Assembly (NCBI RefSeq): GCF_020921035.1
Contig: NC_063158.1
Location: 4,508,001 to 4,572,000, forward strand
Reading direction: 5' to 3'
Source: Rhodamnia argentea
Taxonomy: Eukaryota; Streptophyta; Magnoliopsida; Myrtales; Myrtaceae
DNA: 64,000 bases
Positions 14,803 through 27,041 of this stretch are shown piece after piece. The position numbers and the translations under genes are program-made. The notes under the pieces are model-generated. The model had not been told where the DNA came from and did not search any database. It saw nothing but the letters and a program-made list of their open reading frames with translations. Position 1 is the first letter of the stretch, and each line of letters begins with the position of its first letter.

Positions 14803-15063
14803 CGGAATCGGAATCGGAATCGGAAAGCCTGTTCTGTTTCACCAACTCCGACGTAGCCGACTCCGAAATGAGGGTCTGCCTGCCGAGTTTGGAGCTGCCA
14901 ATCTCTGGGCACGGAAGTGAAACATTGTGGGAATGTCATCGTTCTCGAGCTCGACGTGAGCTGAAATTTACCGCACGGATTGAAGAGCTCGTTTCAATGA
15001 TCTCGTTTGGGGAAGAACTGGTATTCATTTGTTTACTAATGTACAGATAAGTAAATCACAAAC
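14803..15063 (-). pseudogene. Truncated duplicate of the hydratase exon 1 and leader
   Basis: The minus strand matches hydratase exon 1 from the region encoding PQCFTSVPGDWQLQT to the splice-donor region, and part of the leader. It lacks about 150 bp that include the original ATG and the presequence start. A short insertion relative to the parent (extra bases between 'QTR' and 'TLILES') shifts the frame. No downstream exons follow, so it is a dead fragment made by tandem duplication. It is useful as an outgroup because it keeps the state before the transposon inserted in the parent promoter. Confidence 0.8.
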
Positions 15064-15096
15064 ATAAATTCTTGTCTAGCAATTGAAAATTACTTA

Positions 15097-15340
15097 TAAT
15101 ATCTGATTAGATAGGTTGCAGAATTACTTTTGCCATCGCGCTGTTAAATCTCTCCCTGTTCATTGAACTCCAATGGTAGTAGACGCACTTCCAACTCTGG
15201 CAATTGATCCAAAGCGTGTGATTCGCGTCTCAACAGACATCGACAGACAGCATCGTGCAACATCCGAGTTATCAACCAGGCTTGGTTTTCTCTTCTAATT
15301 CCAATGGATGTGAAGATATAGAGCACTTGGAGTTGATTAT
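15097..15340 (-). repeat. Duplicated segment, copy 2 (coding-like, unknown)
   Basis: This is the partner of 13866-14165. The minus strand has an open frame of 78 codons (15144-15380) that includes LLRRESHALDQLPELEVRLL and ends at EFNEQGEI plus a stop. It directly follows the hydratase-fragment copy, mirroring the order in the proximal copy once the transposon and the 670-bp segment are removed. The parent gene is not identified. Confidence 0.55.
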
Positions 15341-15859
15341 TTTCTGCATTTTTGTGCATATCCATGATAAGGATTTCCATAGCCTGTCATCTGTTCCATG
15401 CAACTTGACTAACTTCTTACAATGTTTGAATGGAAGGTCATGACCCGTAAGGAATTCCTCTTCTTGTCACTCAAATATCAGTCCTTTTACGCCTCACACG
15501 AATTTACGTCGACTCCAGTTCCATGTTTGAACCTGCATTCAACAAACCTGCACAATCCCGTCATTGTTGATTGACTCGAATGTGATTCGGGAGATGCAAG
15601 AGTTGCTTTCGCGGTTGATGGAATGGGGTTGCTGTTGCAGCATGTCATTGATAACTAAAAACGTAGGTTTTATTTCGCTAGGCCAGATCATGATCACCCT
15701 GCTCATGCTTTGTGACTTTACAATTGGCTCTCAACTGTTAGTGTTGTAAGAAAAGGTGCACTTTTCGGTGTTGGCCCTAATCCATAATCTTGCGAGATAG
15801 CTCGTAACTTAGAATAATGCCTTTAATAATAACAGAAATCCTGACATATTGATGACTTG

Positions 15860-16190
15860 TCTTCCAGGAATCCTTGATGAACACTGGAGATGCTAACTTG
15901 TCTAATGAAACAACAAGAGAAGGGTATGGCAGTGCCGATGCTTCAACTTGCATTCACAATGTACATATTTAAGTGCAAGTACTCCCATTCAAATAGAGGA
16001 GATGAAAAGAGTGGTACAGAAACAAATCAACCTGATTTTCATAATAAAGACTTCTCCTTGATGCTTTATATACCACTGTCAACAATTTCGCAGATTCTGA
16101 ATCCGAATACATCACCTCCGTATCAGATGCAACCTCAGAATGCTCCCTACATTTTCAGGGAACTAAGTTCTTGAAGGCTGAAACATTTCT
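15860..16190 (+). pseudogene. Coding-like remnants of unknown gene
   Basis: Plus-strand frames contain protein-like stretches (NTGDANLSNETTREGYGSAD around 15878-15940, and NFADSESEYITSVSDATSEC around 16080-16140, continuing SLHFQGTKFLKAE). They are separated by stops and lie close to the 3' end of the minus-strand gene at 16366. They look like pieces of one decayed gene or of unspliced exons. I do not recognise the family and support is weak. Confidence 0.25.
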
Positions 16191-16365
16191 TACTCACTGA
16201 GGATGAGGAAAAGAGAAGATGGTGCGCTTAAGCTCAAGCATTTCAGAAGGTGGTAATCACTCCAAACAATTCCGATCAGGGTCATACAAATAATAGAACT
16301 CGAAAATGCAAAGCAACGACACATTGAATATGATACTGCTCTTCGCCACTTTATGAATACTGTGT

Positions 16366-18979
16366 TCAGATCCTATTGATCCATCGTTCTAGTCTTAGCT
16401 GCTTCATTGGAGGTCCAAGAATGGGTTTTCTTTTCTGAGGACACTTCCACTTCCCAGCAGACTCCTGCACATCAAAATTGCTCCGGAAATTAGTTATTTC
16501 CGATAGTGGCCTCATCTTGCCTTCGTCCTCTATAGCAGCTGACGAAACATTTCTTTTAGCGTGCGAGCACTGGTGCAAAGCGCTCCGTGGCCCCATCAAT
16601 TCATCACTTGCACTTGTAGTTTCCTTCCTCCTTACGGAAACAAAATCGGTGCTGTCATTATTTCTTCGATTGTTTTCTTTGTCATGATCTCCGTGGGTTG
16701 ATCTTCTCACTGAAGCTTGATCAACTGGAGATAAGCTCAAATTGTCTTCAAGCAGGGTGTGAGCAACTTCCCTACTCTGGGCCTTCACTCCCGAGACCTC
16801 TTCCAATCCACCAATCAACTCCTTACGAGCTTTTCTTTTATCGTTGCTTGAGTTCCAATTGATGTTGGAGTGGAAACAGATAGCTTCTTCAGAATGAAGT
16901 TGCTTCGGCCTCTTACTATTACAATCCTGGTCATTGTCAGGCAATGCTTTAGATTCCATCCTTCCATCAACAATTTCAGGGGAAGGAATCTGAGGTAAAA
17001 GACGTTTGTCCTCTTTAGATTTATTGCCAACCTGGAAACGATTTTCATGGGTTTAGAAACTTAAGTATCTTGGCTTTTTCTTTTAACGGAGAAACTTAAG
17101 TATCTCGTTGTCCAAGAACTATTTGTTCTAAACAGAGAAACACAGAATTGAAACCGCCGATAACTTTGGATGACTACACTAGCCTTTATCAATTGTAAGC
17201 TGTACTTCCTAAACATCCATACTGAAGGAACAAGGGAAACAAACAAAGATCACCTCATCCTGAATTTGCTGATATTCTTGCTTGAGATCTTCATGAGAGC
17301 TGCTACAGAGGGCAGAGTTCAACCGTTCATTGATTCCCATGCCACCATCTATTCTATCACCTGAAGAGTTACGCTGATTGTCTTCTTTTTCTCCAATAGC
17401 CTCTTCAAGAATCAAGTCATCTTTCCCATCCCCACTTTCCTCAACTGGAGATCCTGGGAACATGCTTAATTCTGGAGATTCGTAGACATAGCTTGAGAAC
17501 CAATTTGTTATGTCGGGAGGCTCTGACAACAGGAAACAACTCATTTTAGAACATAATAAATATCTGGATACATCCAACCCACAAAGAGACACACATCACA
17601 CTGATGTTTCAGCTTGCTGGGAGACCTACAAATGAGTAACTGCCAAGTTTCATCACTCATATACAGCCACTTAGAAATCTTAACAGCTTCAAAGAGGTGA
17701 AACATCGGTGCCTTTAATATATGAAAGAAGCTACACCAACCAGAGAGTAGCAAAGGTGGGCTCAGAGAATCTGCTATCTGCACCAGAAGGGGAAAATTAC
17801 GTATCATCAAGAATGAATACTGAGCTTTGAAGTCATATATAGTTGAACAACAACCAGTGAAGAAACACAGAGAGGAAAGCTGATTATAAGAACAAAAGTC
17901 TGTGTTATGGAAGACCCATGGGGATCATTTACCATATGATCACAAAGTGGGTTTTTTTATCAAAACACATAAGCATTACGCCAGACCAATTGCTACAATG
18001 GCAATCTCAATGCATATTCTAACTTGACAGATAGAAAACCCAATTCTAAACACAAAAGAATGTGGATCAATACCTTGGTCAGAAATTGATCTTCACGCTC
18101 TTGATCTATGAATGAGCCAGCACCATTATTCACAAGTCCATTGTTGTGCGGTGCCTCACTGGCACCAGCAACATCACTGTCTTTCACTTTGGTAACTTCC
18201 CCTAAACTCTCATGCTCTTTCTTGCCCTCACCAGAAACAGGCCATTCTTTCTTGCATTCACTTTCTATGGAGACAAACTCTTTGCTGTGTTCACTCAACT
18301 CGGGTGACTCATAAACATAACTCAAAAACCATTCTCTGAGATCGGGAGGTTCTGCATCAATCAAGCAAGAATAAGCATGAGAGCATTAAAGTAGAAATCG
18401 TTTTACCACTTGGAGAAATGGAAAAATCGATTCCGTTCTGCATAATACTGAGAGATTGATAAATCAGAACCTTAGCAAATTAATACATACCTGAAATTTG
18501 CAAAGATGACTCAAAGGATTCTGGAACCTACAAAAGGAGTAATTTTAAAGGGTGTTAGCTTAATCGAAAAGTTTCTTGCCAGAGATAAAAGCACAACATG
18601 AACCCCAACAAAAAGAAGGAACTTTTTGAACGCATGAAGCCTATCAGCGAGCTAGACGAAATTAACTCATTAACTTCAACAGTAACTGTATCCAGCAAAT
18701 CACCTCTGTTGGAGACTCTTCTCCATGCTTATTGCTCCCAAAATTACTGGTGAACTCTAGAGCGCCCACTTGGTCTCTGCCTCTGATACAATTAGAGTTT
18801 TGCGAAGCCGCTTCTTCTTCTCCTCCTTTTTCCCTATCGTCAACACCGAACCCATTGTTCTCGTGTACGCTCTCCTCAAGAGTAGAACCCAGAAAGTCCT
18901 CATTTGGACCCAGTGAAGGTGACTCGTATACGTAGCTAGAGAACCATTTCCTAATATCGGGAGGCTCTGCGCATGACAT
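16366..18979 (-). CDS. Unknown plant protein with three WFxSYVYESP modules and a KEN box
   Basis: Six exons join to 520 codons plus a stop: 18704-18979, 18491-18527, 18074-18351, 17741-17777, 17254-17522 and 16366-17031. All are GT-AG. Three large exons (276, 278 and 269 nt) each begin with the same motif, EPPDI-R/T-x-WFSSYVYESP (Trp12, Trp112, Trp217), and continue with an acidic, Ser/Asn-rich, probably disordered region of about 80 residues. They are separated by two linker exons of exactly 37 nt. The last exon encodes a basic, polar tail containing DKENN (KEN box, residues 417-419), RPLSEITN (473-480) and a C-terminal block WKCPQKRKPI plus LGPPMKQLRLERWI. No signal peptide, membrane span or enzyme domain is visible. 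KEN boxes are APC/C degrons, so a cell-cycle role is possible, but this is inference. I do not recognise the family. Confidence 0.8.
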
Positions 18980-19336
18980 AGCAAGCGGAAAAGATCAGAT
19001 TTTTCCCGTCGATAATCAAGCGCTGATGAAGGGAAAAGAAGGCATGAAAGTGCGATTTCTTAAGCTATGTAAGCGTAGGAAGAGGTGCGAGCAACACCCA
19101 CCAGAGAGGAGCGAGAGCGACCAGGAAGAAGCTGAAATCTGAAAGCCGAATGCTGAGTTAGAAGCTGAAAAACAAAAGTAATAGAGAGAGAGCGAGAGAG
19201 AGAGATTTGGAACAACATAGTAGTTAGCATCTGAAATTGCAGCTAAGACGGTGAAGATGATGCGCAAATTCGTACCTGTGAATCGCGTTCGCTGAAAGGA
19301 GTTTTGGGTTTCATCAGAGTTGGGCTCGTCTCTTTC

Positions 19337-19378
<42 letters not shown>

Positions 19379-19460
19379 CACAACAAGGAGGTGTTCCAGG
19401 AGGAACGTGAGCCCTTCGATGGTAATTGCACATCATGCTTCTGTAAATTAATTGGCGCCA
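18980..19460 (-). promoter_or_regulatory. Leader/promoter of the three-module gene with GA/CT tracts
   Basis: Upstream of the ATG at 18979 the minus strand carries pyrimidine-rich sequence, with a mixed GAGA tract at 19182-19204 and a (CT)n tract at 19347-19375 (GA on the transcript strand). Such tracts are common in plant 5' leaders and can bind GAGA-binding BBR/BPC factors. A non-coding 5' exon may lie here, but I cannot place its splice sites. Confidence 0.35.
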
Positions 19461-20139
19461 AAACTTTAAATTTTTGGTGCCCCTCGATTTCCCTTTTCCT
19501 TTCATTTTGCGGTAAATTAGAGTTATGGCCCTCTAAATAAGACTACTTTGCGATTTGATCCTCTGCAGGGCAATGCCGTTCTCTATATTCCACAATTTAC
19601 GAGTTTGAGTCCTTCCATCATCAACCGTCCCTGCCACTGTCAAATCATTGGAGTGGCAAAATTTCGGACACATGATGCTGTCTTGTGGCGGCCACGAGAG
19701 ATGGTCAATCCCATGACGTCGGTCGTGTTCGAGTAAGCTTGGGAGCGTAGCCTCCTCCTTCGAGGCTTCCATACCTAGTAAGGATGGCCAGATCCGCTTA
19801 TGTCATGAAAAATGAATATTTATAAAATATTGGCCAAATTGTGATCGGTTATGTCGAAAAAGAAAATGTCAGACCCATCGACAAGTAAGGTGACGCTAAA
19901 CTAATTAACCTCGGTGCATACGTCAATGACCGTCAATACAAACGATTGTTGTCGTGGAAAATCATCCTCCGCATTTCTCCGCGCCTCATGAGTTTAACGG
20001 TCTAAGGTCTCTACACGTCAACCCGAATAATTAGCAAATAATACTTAGCTCTATAATCTAAATAGCACTATCGAATAAGGAAATTTCTGAATGTCCCATG
20101 CCTCCTCTTCTACTTTCTTCGACTATCTTTGGCCAAAGT

Positions 20140-20475
20140 ATGAAGGAGGTTTCACCATGGTTCTGTGTAGAATACATGGGACAATGGCCGAGATGCCATT
20201 CATAGCCACTAGCGAAGATCTTGGAAATAGAGGAACATTCAAGAGCCTCTTTGGAGAAATTAAAGATGGGGTCCTGCTAGCACAACAATGTCACAGTATA
20301 AACATTAGAATACTAGCCATAAGATTATAGATGGGTCCTGTCATGATTGCTATATATTTTTTGCCATTCATAACACTTGTGGTTGGGATTGCATAATTAT
20401 ACCGTTAAACCGCCAGTTTCTTAAATTCCTTAAAGATGTAAGTTGAAATCTCCATGTACCGAGAATGACTGCTTA
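20140..20475. repeat. Segment duplicated at 33.59-33.75 kb
   Basis: It shares phrases such as agaatacatgggac-at-gc-gagatgccatt and gag-acg-ctgcttacttaac with 33600-33750, in the same orientation and the same position relative to the lipase sequence that follows. It marks the left end of the tandem segmental duplication. Confidence 0.6.
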
Positions 20476-22189
20476 CTTAACATCCGCCAGATCTTTGGTC
20501 CTTGAAAAAAAGAAGAAAAAAAAAGGAGGAGCAATAACTTGTTGAGCTCTTGACACCAAATCCATCTAAAATAAGGCGCAAAATAGAAACCGAAGTAATT
20601 CATCAATTCGCGGGAAGATGCTCTTGTTCGAGATAACTCAATCTGATACGCACTCGAGCCGCCCATTTGCCACTTCGCCGGACCTCAAGCACCCCTCATG
20701 TCCTTGCATTTCCGCTCATTCTCCGTTTAGCTTCTAGATCATTAATTAGCCCCTAAACCGCTTAAGCGAACATGAAGAAATCACTACCGATCTCTCTTTT
20801 TTCTAGATCCTTCTTAATTAGTCTTAACTATTCGTGTTTTCAATGTCTAGTTAATGTGACTATTCGTGTTTCATATTTTGTCATTTCCCAAGATTCTATC
20901 TCCTTGGAATGCTAGGTAGATTAGTCAGTCATTTGTGAGGCCAGTCAAGAGTCGTGTATTATGTATATATAAAGGCAAGTCTTGTAGTAGTTTCTTTTTT
21001 TTTTTTTTATAACGGAGGTATCCGAACCAGGTTTGACGCACCTCAATTATTCATCAGAAGAGACTATCACAGCAACCCATCGCCATGGCCCCCACCTAAA
21101 TCACAGGTGTTTGGCTGGAGAATCGTACTTGGGACCAGTGCGCTTAACTATACAATCTCAAATGTTCCCTAATCAATGAGCCACTCATGGGTGGGTCAAG
21201 TCTTGTAGTAGTTGAGTAGTGCAATAGGAAATAAAATAGCACGTTCGTCTCCTTCCTTCAATGTTTTCCATGTGTTGAGAGTTACTGACACCCGAATCTT
21301 ATCGGCGATTCTTAAGCTCAAAAGAACGGATAAGCTCAAACGAACCTGTCACGTATCATTTATATGCTAAAGGGACAAGAGAACAAGAACAAAGAGACGA
21401 AACGAAAACAAGTCACGCCTCACCTACGCCGAAGGCGAGCGTGATCCAACGTGATGCTCGTGGTGAGGTCCTCATCTCCGGGTCCAGTGCACGCGTGACG
21501 CGATCGATCACAATCCAAGAAACGATACCAAAGAAAAAGGCCAAAACGTGTCTGCGCTTACTCCCGTTCTAACTAGTCTGTAATTAATGTTCCACGCGTG
21601 TAACCTCGTCTTTCTTAATTCCCTCTTGTCATGCAGCACGGTACACGTTCTTTGCTTTTAACAAAGAGAAGTGCTTCCGACCCCGTGGAGCCAAGCACGA
21701 GCGACCTTGTACCTTAAATAATGCAACGGCTACGTGTTTTCCCATTTCGATCTCAGTCGTCGGACCGTAATATAGTCAACCACAAGCGGACGAGGCGAAC
21801 CAACCACGAATCTCCGAGCAGAAGGATACCCATGTTGGGGCACATCTGAGGAAGAGGAGGACTTCACTTCACCCAACTAACGTCAATTTGTCTCGAGCCG
21901 GGGGGGCAGAATGTTGCCACGATGATCTATGGTGTATGGTTACTTCTCAAACTCTCACGGCATCCAGAATCGATCAGACAGCTAGTGTTAGTGTCCCGGT
22001 TTGCTCGTTCATTCGTTCATTTTTTAAGGTTTATGATGAAAACCCTTTTAGGCGTAGTGACATGTCGATAAAGTTGTTTCTTTATGTCTATTGTTTTCCC
22101 CTATTTTCCCCATCCTTGGGCATAACATGTACCGTCCCTTTCTTAACTCAAAAGCTAACTCAAAAGTTAAGACTTTCTCTCACACTTAT

Positions 22190-22430
22190 AAACCTGGTAT
22201 CAGAGCCCATGTTACCAACAAATCTAGCCCCAACAATCTTACGGGAAAGATACGGGTTGTCGTTGCCTTCAACCCATAGCCTCGATATATGAGGGAGAGA
22301 TTGTTGAGGTTATCCCACATCGGTTGTAGAAGGGGCTGGTGGTCGGTTTATAAGTGTGGAGAAAATTCTCAATTTTTAAGCTTGCTTTTGGGATAAAAAT
22401 GCCCAAAGACCACCCAACAGATCGTTCATT
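22190..22430 (+). mobile_element. LTR-retrotransposon relic (TRIM/copia-like), copy 1
   Basis: The segment has the typical order: a tRNA-Met-type primer site (tggtatcagagcc, from 22197), a short internal part, a purine-rich tract, and then an LTR start (tgttgaggttatcccacatc, from 22302). No coding genes are present. It is clearly related over its whole length to 27221-27440. It is an old, broken fossil; divergence from its partner suggests it is not recent. Confidence 0.6.
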
Positions 22431-24017
22431 GAGCTAGCTTTTGAAATGAAAGAGACCCAAAGATCACCCAACAGATCACTCATCGGGCAATGCAATTCGT
22501 CCACAGTCTTTAGTTGCTCATCCGACGCCATGCACAATGCTCGTAAACCGTTGAGGCCATTCATTCTGGACTCCAAGTCCTCCATACATCTACGATCGTC
22601 GGCCGCTCATGTGTAGACCATGGTGGTCAAGGTTCCGGCCGTTCAATTATGACGACGAAATGATGTCGAAGTAGGCATCACCACCTCCTCCTTTCGTTCA
22701 ATGTCAACATTATGGTTGGAATTAAAATGCCGACTTTGTCCTAGTCGAATTCCCACTTCGGGGTCAACATGTTCCTAAATTCCTATTTCAGTTTATTTTA
22801 GGAGCAACGCAATACATGAGAACCGTGAACATAAGTTGGTCAGTGGGTTGCTTCAGAATTTCGCGTTGGGAGCTTTGGAGAACATGGGAGATGCGGGAAG
22901 AAAAAACATATCCTGTTGTAGCAAACTGATGTTGACGAAAATTGCTCTTAGACCGGAAATATTCCGTCCGAAAACTCGTTCAAATTTCAAGACTTGAAAC
23001 TCGATTTTCCTCTTCCAAGCTTAGGAATAAGCACGATGGACTTTGAAGGGACATGCAATTTTTGGCAGATTGATTCCTGAAGTATGTGTTGGCCTGTTTA
23101 ATCCAAACACTTCATCTCACGGTCGTGGAATGCGTGTACATGGACTCTTCCTTAGTTATATATGTCTTAGACAATCAAATATCACTCAGGGATTGAACCA
23201 ATCAAACTTAGACCGAACTCGGAAAATAATTATCATTGGCTCGAAAGTTACTCGAGATCAATCTATCAATTTGAACACACATCAAGTTCTTAATTTGCTT
23301 GTTAAGATGTATGTGCCGACTATTACGATTAATTCGTTGGATCCGTGAATCGAAAGAATGCATCTGATTAGATATTTACATTACTTTACGATCAATATGG
23401 TCAACTATTTTCCACCCCTTATGCCGATTCCTAATTACACACGGCCAAGCAAATTACTCGGGGAGAGGGTTTTGATTTTTATAGCCCTGTACACATTGTA
23501 CGTCAAAATCAACGTTAGATGGTTGAATAAGATCGACATATAGTTAGCGAAATGTCAACGTAGATTTAAAAAAATTGGAAGTACAGGAAGAACATTTTAA
23601 GCATTAACTTTTGACGACCCATTGTCAACTAACTCGCTGGGGTCCAGTCCAAGAGGAGGAAGAGGTCAGTGCCACGTCATCTCGTGAGATCTCCGTCGGG
23701 GGCATTTCTGTCATATACCAGTATAAAGCCGCGAACAGCGTGTCGTGCTGATCTCTTGCCGCGTCATCTCCTAAGGTCTTTAGTTCGGGGGCATTTATGT
23801 CAAATCGCTATCGAGCCGCGGAAAGGTTGCTCTCTTTGACTTTTTGTAAACGCCATTGCAGATCCTTCCTCGAAGGGGTTAAAGTCGCAATCGCTCTTCC
23901 TATTTTGCCCCTCCTCAACTAAATTACGATTTGGATAACACGTACGTCCCCTTAATATAATTGGGTACAAATCGTAATAATGAGCCAAATGCAGGGTAAA
24001 GAGTTTATGTGGTGGAC

Positions 24018-24025
24018 TATATATA
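24018..24025 (+). promoter_or_regulatory. TATA box of the phospholipase A1 gene
   Basis: The sequence tatatata lies about 105 bp before the ATG. It is followed by a leader containing a (CT)n tract at 24084-24108, a common element of plant 5' leaders. Confidence 0.6.
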
Positions 24026-24128
24026 CGAAACTTCATCCGTTCAACACCACCCGGTTTCAACTTGATCCTCTCTCTCCCACACTTTCTCTCTCTCTCTCTC
24101 TCTCTCTCGAGCTCGTGCAAACGCTTCA

Positions 24129-25733
24129 ATGGCGATCAGTGCTGTCAATCTTCACATGTTTCAGGCTAGTGGTGGTGGAGCTAGTTTCAAGCGTCGCTTC
24201 TCACCGTTAAACCCTTCGGCATCGTCAGCCACCGCCGTCAGACCCATCACCTCCACCGAGTCAACTCGGAGACACCTTGCCAACCTCGACCGCCTCCTCC
24301 AAAACCAGAAGGTATCTCCGCCGACCTTACCGCACCCGCAAGGGCCGCAAGAACCAACTCACCAGGCAGATTTTGGGGTCGACACGTCGTCGTCGTCGTC
24401 GGAGAAAAGGGGCAGAGGACCGTTGGACCTCTTGAACTTGGGTCGAATCTGGCCCGAAATTAAGGCAGCGGCGGAGGAGATGTCCCCACGCCACCTCGGC
24501 CGCCTCCGGCGGCTTTTGTCAAAGACGCCGGAGTATTCCCCGAGGAACAGCCTCGGCAGCCGGTGGCGGCAGTACCATGGCTGCGACGACTGGTTGGGCC
24601 TACTTGATCCGCTTGACGAGAACCTCCGGCGGGAGGTGATCCGGTACGGTGAGCTCATACAGGTGGCCTACCAGGCGTTCCACTCAAACCCCGCCATGCC
24701 AACAGAGGCGGCGCCGAAGCCCCACCACGTGGCGCTGCCGGATAAGTCTTATAATGTGACGAAGAGCCTGTACGCCACTTCCGCGGTCGGCCTCCCCAAA
24801 TGGGTGGATGATGTTGCTCCGGACCTTGGCTGGATGACGCAGCGGTCGAGCTGGATCGGTTACGTAGCGGTATGCGACGACGGGAGGGAGATCCAACGGA
24901 TGGGGCGGAGGGACATCGTGATCGCCCTGCGAGGGACCTCCACCTGTCTCGAGTGGGCCGAGAACTTTCGGACCAAGCTCGCGCCGATCTCGAGCACCGA
25001 AGACCCCAAATCCAAGGTCGGATCCGGGTTCTTGAGCTTGTTCAAGACCCGTGGAGCTCACGTTCCGAGCTTGGCGGAGTCAGTCATCGAGGAAGTTCAG
25101 CGGCTTATGGAACTCTACAAGGGCGAGACACTCAGCATCACGGTGACCGGTCACAGCCTCGGCGCAGCACTAGCATTATTATTGGCCGACGAGCTAACGA
25201 CGCGCGTTTCAGAGCTGCCATCGCTCGCAGTGTTCTCTTTCGGAGGACCTCGGGTCGGGAACAGCGCTTTCGCGGACCGGATCCGCGCAAAGAACGTCAA
25301 GGTCTTGAGGGTCGTGAATGATCAGGACGTGATCACCAGAGTGCCCGGGATGTTCCTAAGCGAAGATTTAGAACAGAGACTCAAAGACGCGGTGGATGGC
25401 GCGCTCAAAAAGGGCAAAATGCCATGGGACTCCTACTCGCACGCGGGGACGGAGCTGCGCCTAGACACGAGGAAGTCGCCGTACTTGAAGCCGGACGCCG
25501 ATGTCGCGTGCTGCCACGACCTGGAGGCGTACCTACACCTGGTGGACGGGTTCATGGCCTCGAACTGCCCCTTCAGAGTGAACGCGAAGCGGAGCTTAGT
25601 GAAGTTGCTAAACGAGCAAAGAACTAACGTGAAGAAGCTGTACACGAGCAAGGCCAATGCCTTGACCTTGAATGTCGAAAGGGGGGCGGTCAGACCTCCC
25701 AACATGGCGGGTTGCTTGCCTAGCCCATCTTAA
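24129..25733 (+). CDS. Plastid phospholipase A1 / DAD1-like lipase (PLA1-I gamma type)
   Basis: Single-exon gene for 534 residues. The N-terminus is rich in Ser/Ala/Arg, with few acidic residues over about 60 positions, as in a chloroplast transit peptide. The class-3 lipase domain follows. It includes [29 protein letters not shown], the nucleophile elbow GHSLG (Ser343), [22 protein letters not shown] (Asp400 as likely acid), and [15 protein letters not shown] (His463). The catalytic triad is therefore complete. Relatives (DAD1, DALL/PLA1-I gamma) release fatty acids from the sn-1 position of plastid glycerolipids. Some start jasmonate synthesis; others act in senescence or stress. The substrate here is not predictable. 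The GC-rich coding region and lack of introns are usual for the family. A decayed second copy lies at 33757-34258, downstream of the first RGGA gene. Confidence 0.93.
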   Translation: MAISAVNLHMFQASGGGASFKRRFSPLNPSASSATAVRPITSTESTRRHLANLDRLLQNQKVSPPTLPHPQGPQEPTHQADFGVDTSSSSSEKRGRGPLDLLNLGRIWPEIKAAAEEMSPRHLGRLRRLLSKTPEYSPRNSLGSRWRQYHGCDDWLGLLDPLDENLRREVIRYGELIQVAYQAFHSNPAMPTEAAPKPHHVALPDKSYNVTKSLYATSAVGLPKWVDDVAPDLGWMTQRSSWIGYVAVCDDGREIQRMGRRDIVIALRGTSTCLEWAENFRTKLAPISSTEDPKSKVGSGFLSLFKTRGAHVPSLAESVIEEVQRLMELYKGETLSITVTGHSLGAALALLLADELTTRVSELPSLAVFSFGGPRVGNSAFADRIRAKNVKVLRVVNDQDVITRVPGMFLSEDLEQRLKDAVDGALKKGKMPWDSYSHAGTELRLDTRKSPYLKPDADVACCHDLEAYLHLVDGFMASNCPFRVNAKRSLVKLLNEQRTNVKKLYTSKANALTLNVERGAVRPPNMAGCLPSPS

Positions 25734-27041
25734 CAAAGTTGCCTCTTAATTTTCAGACGGCATTCGTGTTTTCCTAAAAAAGACTAATCACGAAACCTTA
25801 AATTATGTCCACCGATCCGTATGCACCGATCGAAGATGCCATGAAGTGCACTTGGGAGTTCGAGACCTCGTCTCGTCTTACGTGGGACCGTCCGTACCGT
25901 GTGCGTTTCTCTTCGGTCAAGCGCCTGAAGAAAGGGGCAATCGACAACCAAGTCATACAGCTGCCAGCACGCACGGCGGCGAGAGCCGGTTGACGAATTC
26001 AACCTTGGAATTGGGGAGCAGACAGGGAAGCTGACGAGCCAAAAGTAGGCAAGTTGGACAAGTTCTTTGAAGGTTTTCAGGTTTCAAGCAGTTGACAAGT
26101 TCTTAGCCGTTGAAAACTCGAAATGGTATTTACCACGGACCATCGGTGTCACGTATCCTGTCGCTGTTAGATAGTTAAAGCTTGCCTCCAAGGTTCCAGC
26201 CAATTTTGGGGAGGAGTGCACGTATTCTTATCTTACATTTTTTTAGTTCTTTTAAAAAATCCCAATTTCCAAATTCGATGTGATACTTTCAAATGACCAT
26301 AACGCCAAAATCTGATCTTGATGTAGAAAATAATAAAAATAACGCATCATGCATAGTTAACAATTGAAATTCGATATCTTCGGGTGAGTTACGCAAAAAT
26401 TCTCCTATTCATATTCTTATTTCTCCTTGAAATTGACTCGGACGCATCTCAAATCTAACACGTACGCGAGCGAAGGAACTAGTTTTGATTGATTGTAATA
26501 GTTACAATCCAATCGATGAGGCATAACATGAACAAGTTGAATGTCCAAACAAATCGAACCAATATCTAACTTGATTGATTGTTAACTGGATCCCCTACAC
26601 GTGAGATGTACGTGTAGGTACGAGCAGTTTTGTTGTTTTTGCGCAAGATAGACATTATAATTACATGTAGTTCGAGTACAGTCCTCCGGCCATATTTTCA
26701 CTGGAAAATCGATGCCGTGACGGTGTGTCACGTATGACAATTGGCAATGAATGGACTGCTATATTGGCAATGTCCGACCAAAATTGATTGAAATTTGCAT
26801 ATGCACAATAGGATTAAGACTGATTGGGTAATATTTCCATCGTTTGAAAATTTCTTTTGGGGGCTTTGAAACCTTGTCATTTGCCGTGAAACACGTACGA
26901 ATGTCAGAGTTTTGTAATGTCAAAAGAACATCTACTCAAGAGCTTTTGTATTTCAATAAATTATCAAAAAAGAGTGGACCCCATAACAGGTTTTAATTAC
27001 TTTTTTTTTTGTGGCCCAAAGCAGAGCGTTAATCTTACCGT

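Larger units (their letters stand above)
19461..24010. other. Long intergenic region before the lipase gene
   Basis: About 4.5 kb without a supported gene. It contains the first copy of a dispersed segment at about 20140-20475 (see the 33.6-kb copy), a retrotransposon relic at about 22190-22430, and a repeat-like block at 21010-21200 around 'gaaccaggtttgacgcacct...ccactcatgggtgggtc'. Short frames elsewhere have no family resemblance. Confidence 0.5.

Noticed and set aside
24359-25321. Multiple overlapping frames inside the lipase gene
   Set aside because: Composition shadows of a GC-rich gene; the lipase frame alone has the family motifs.
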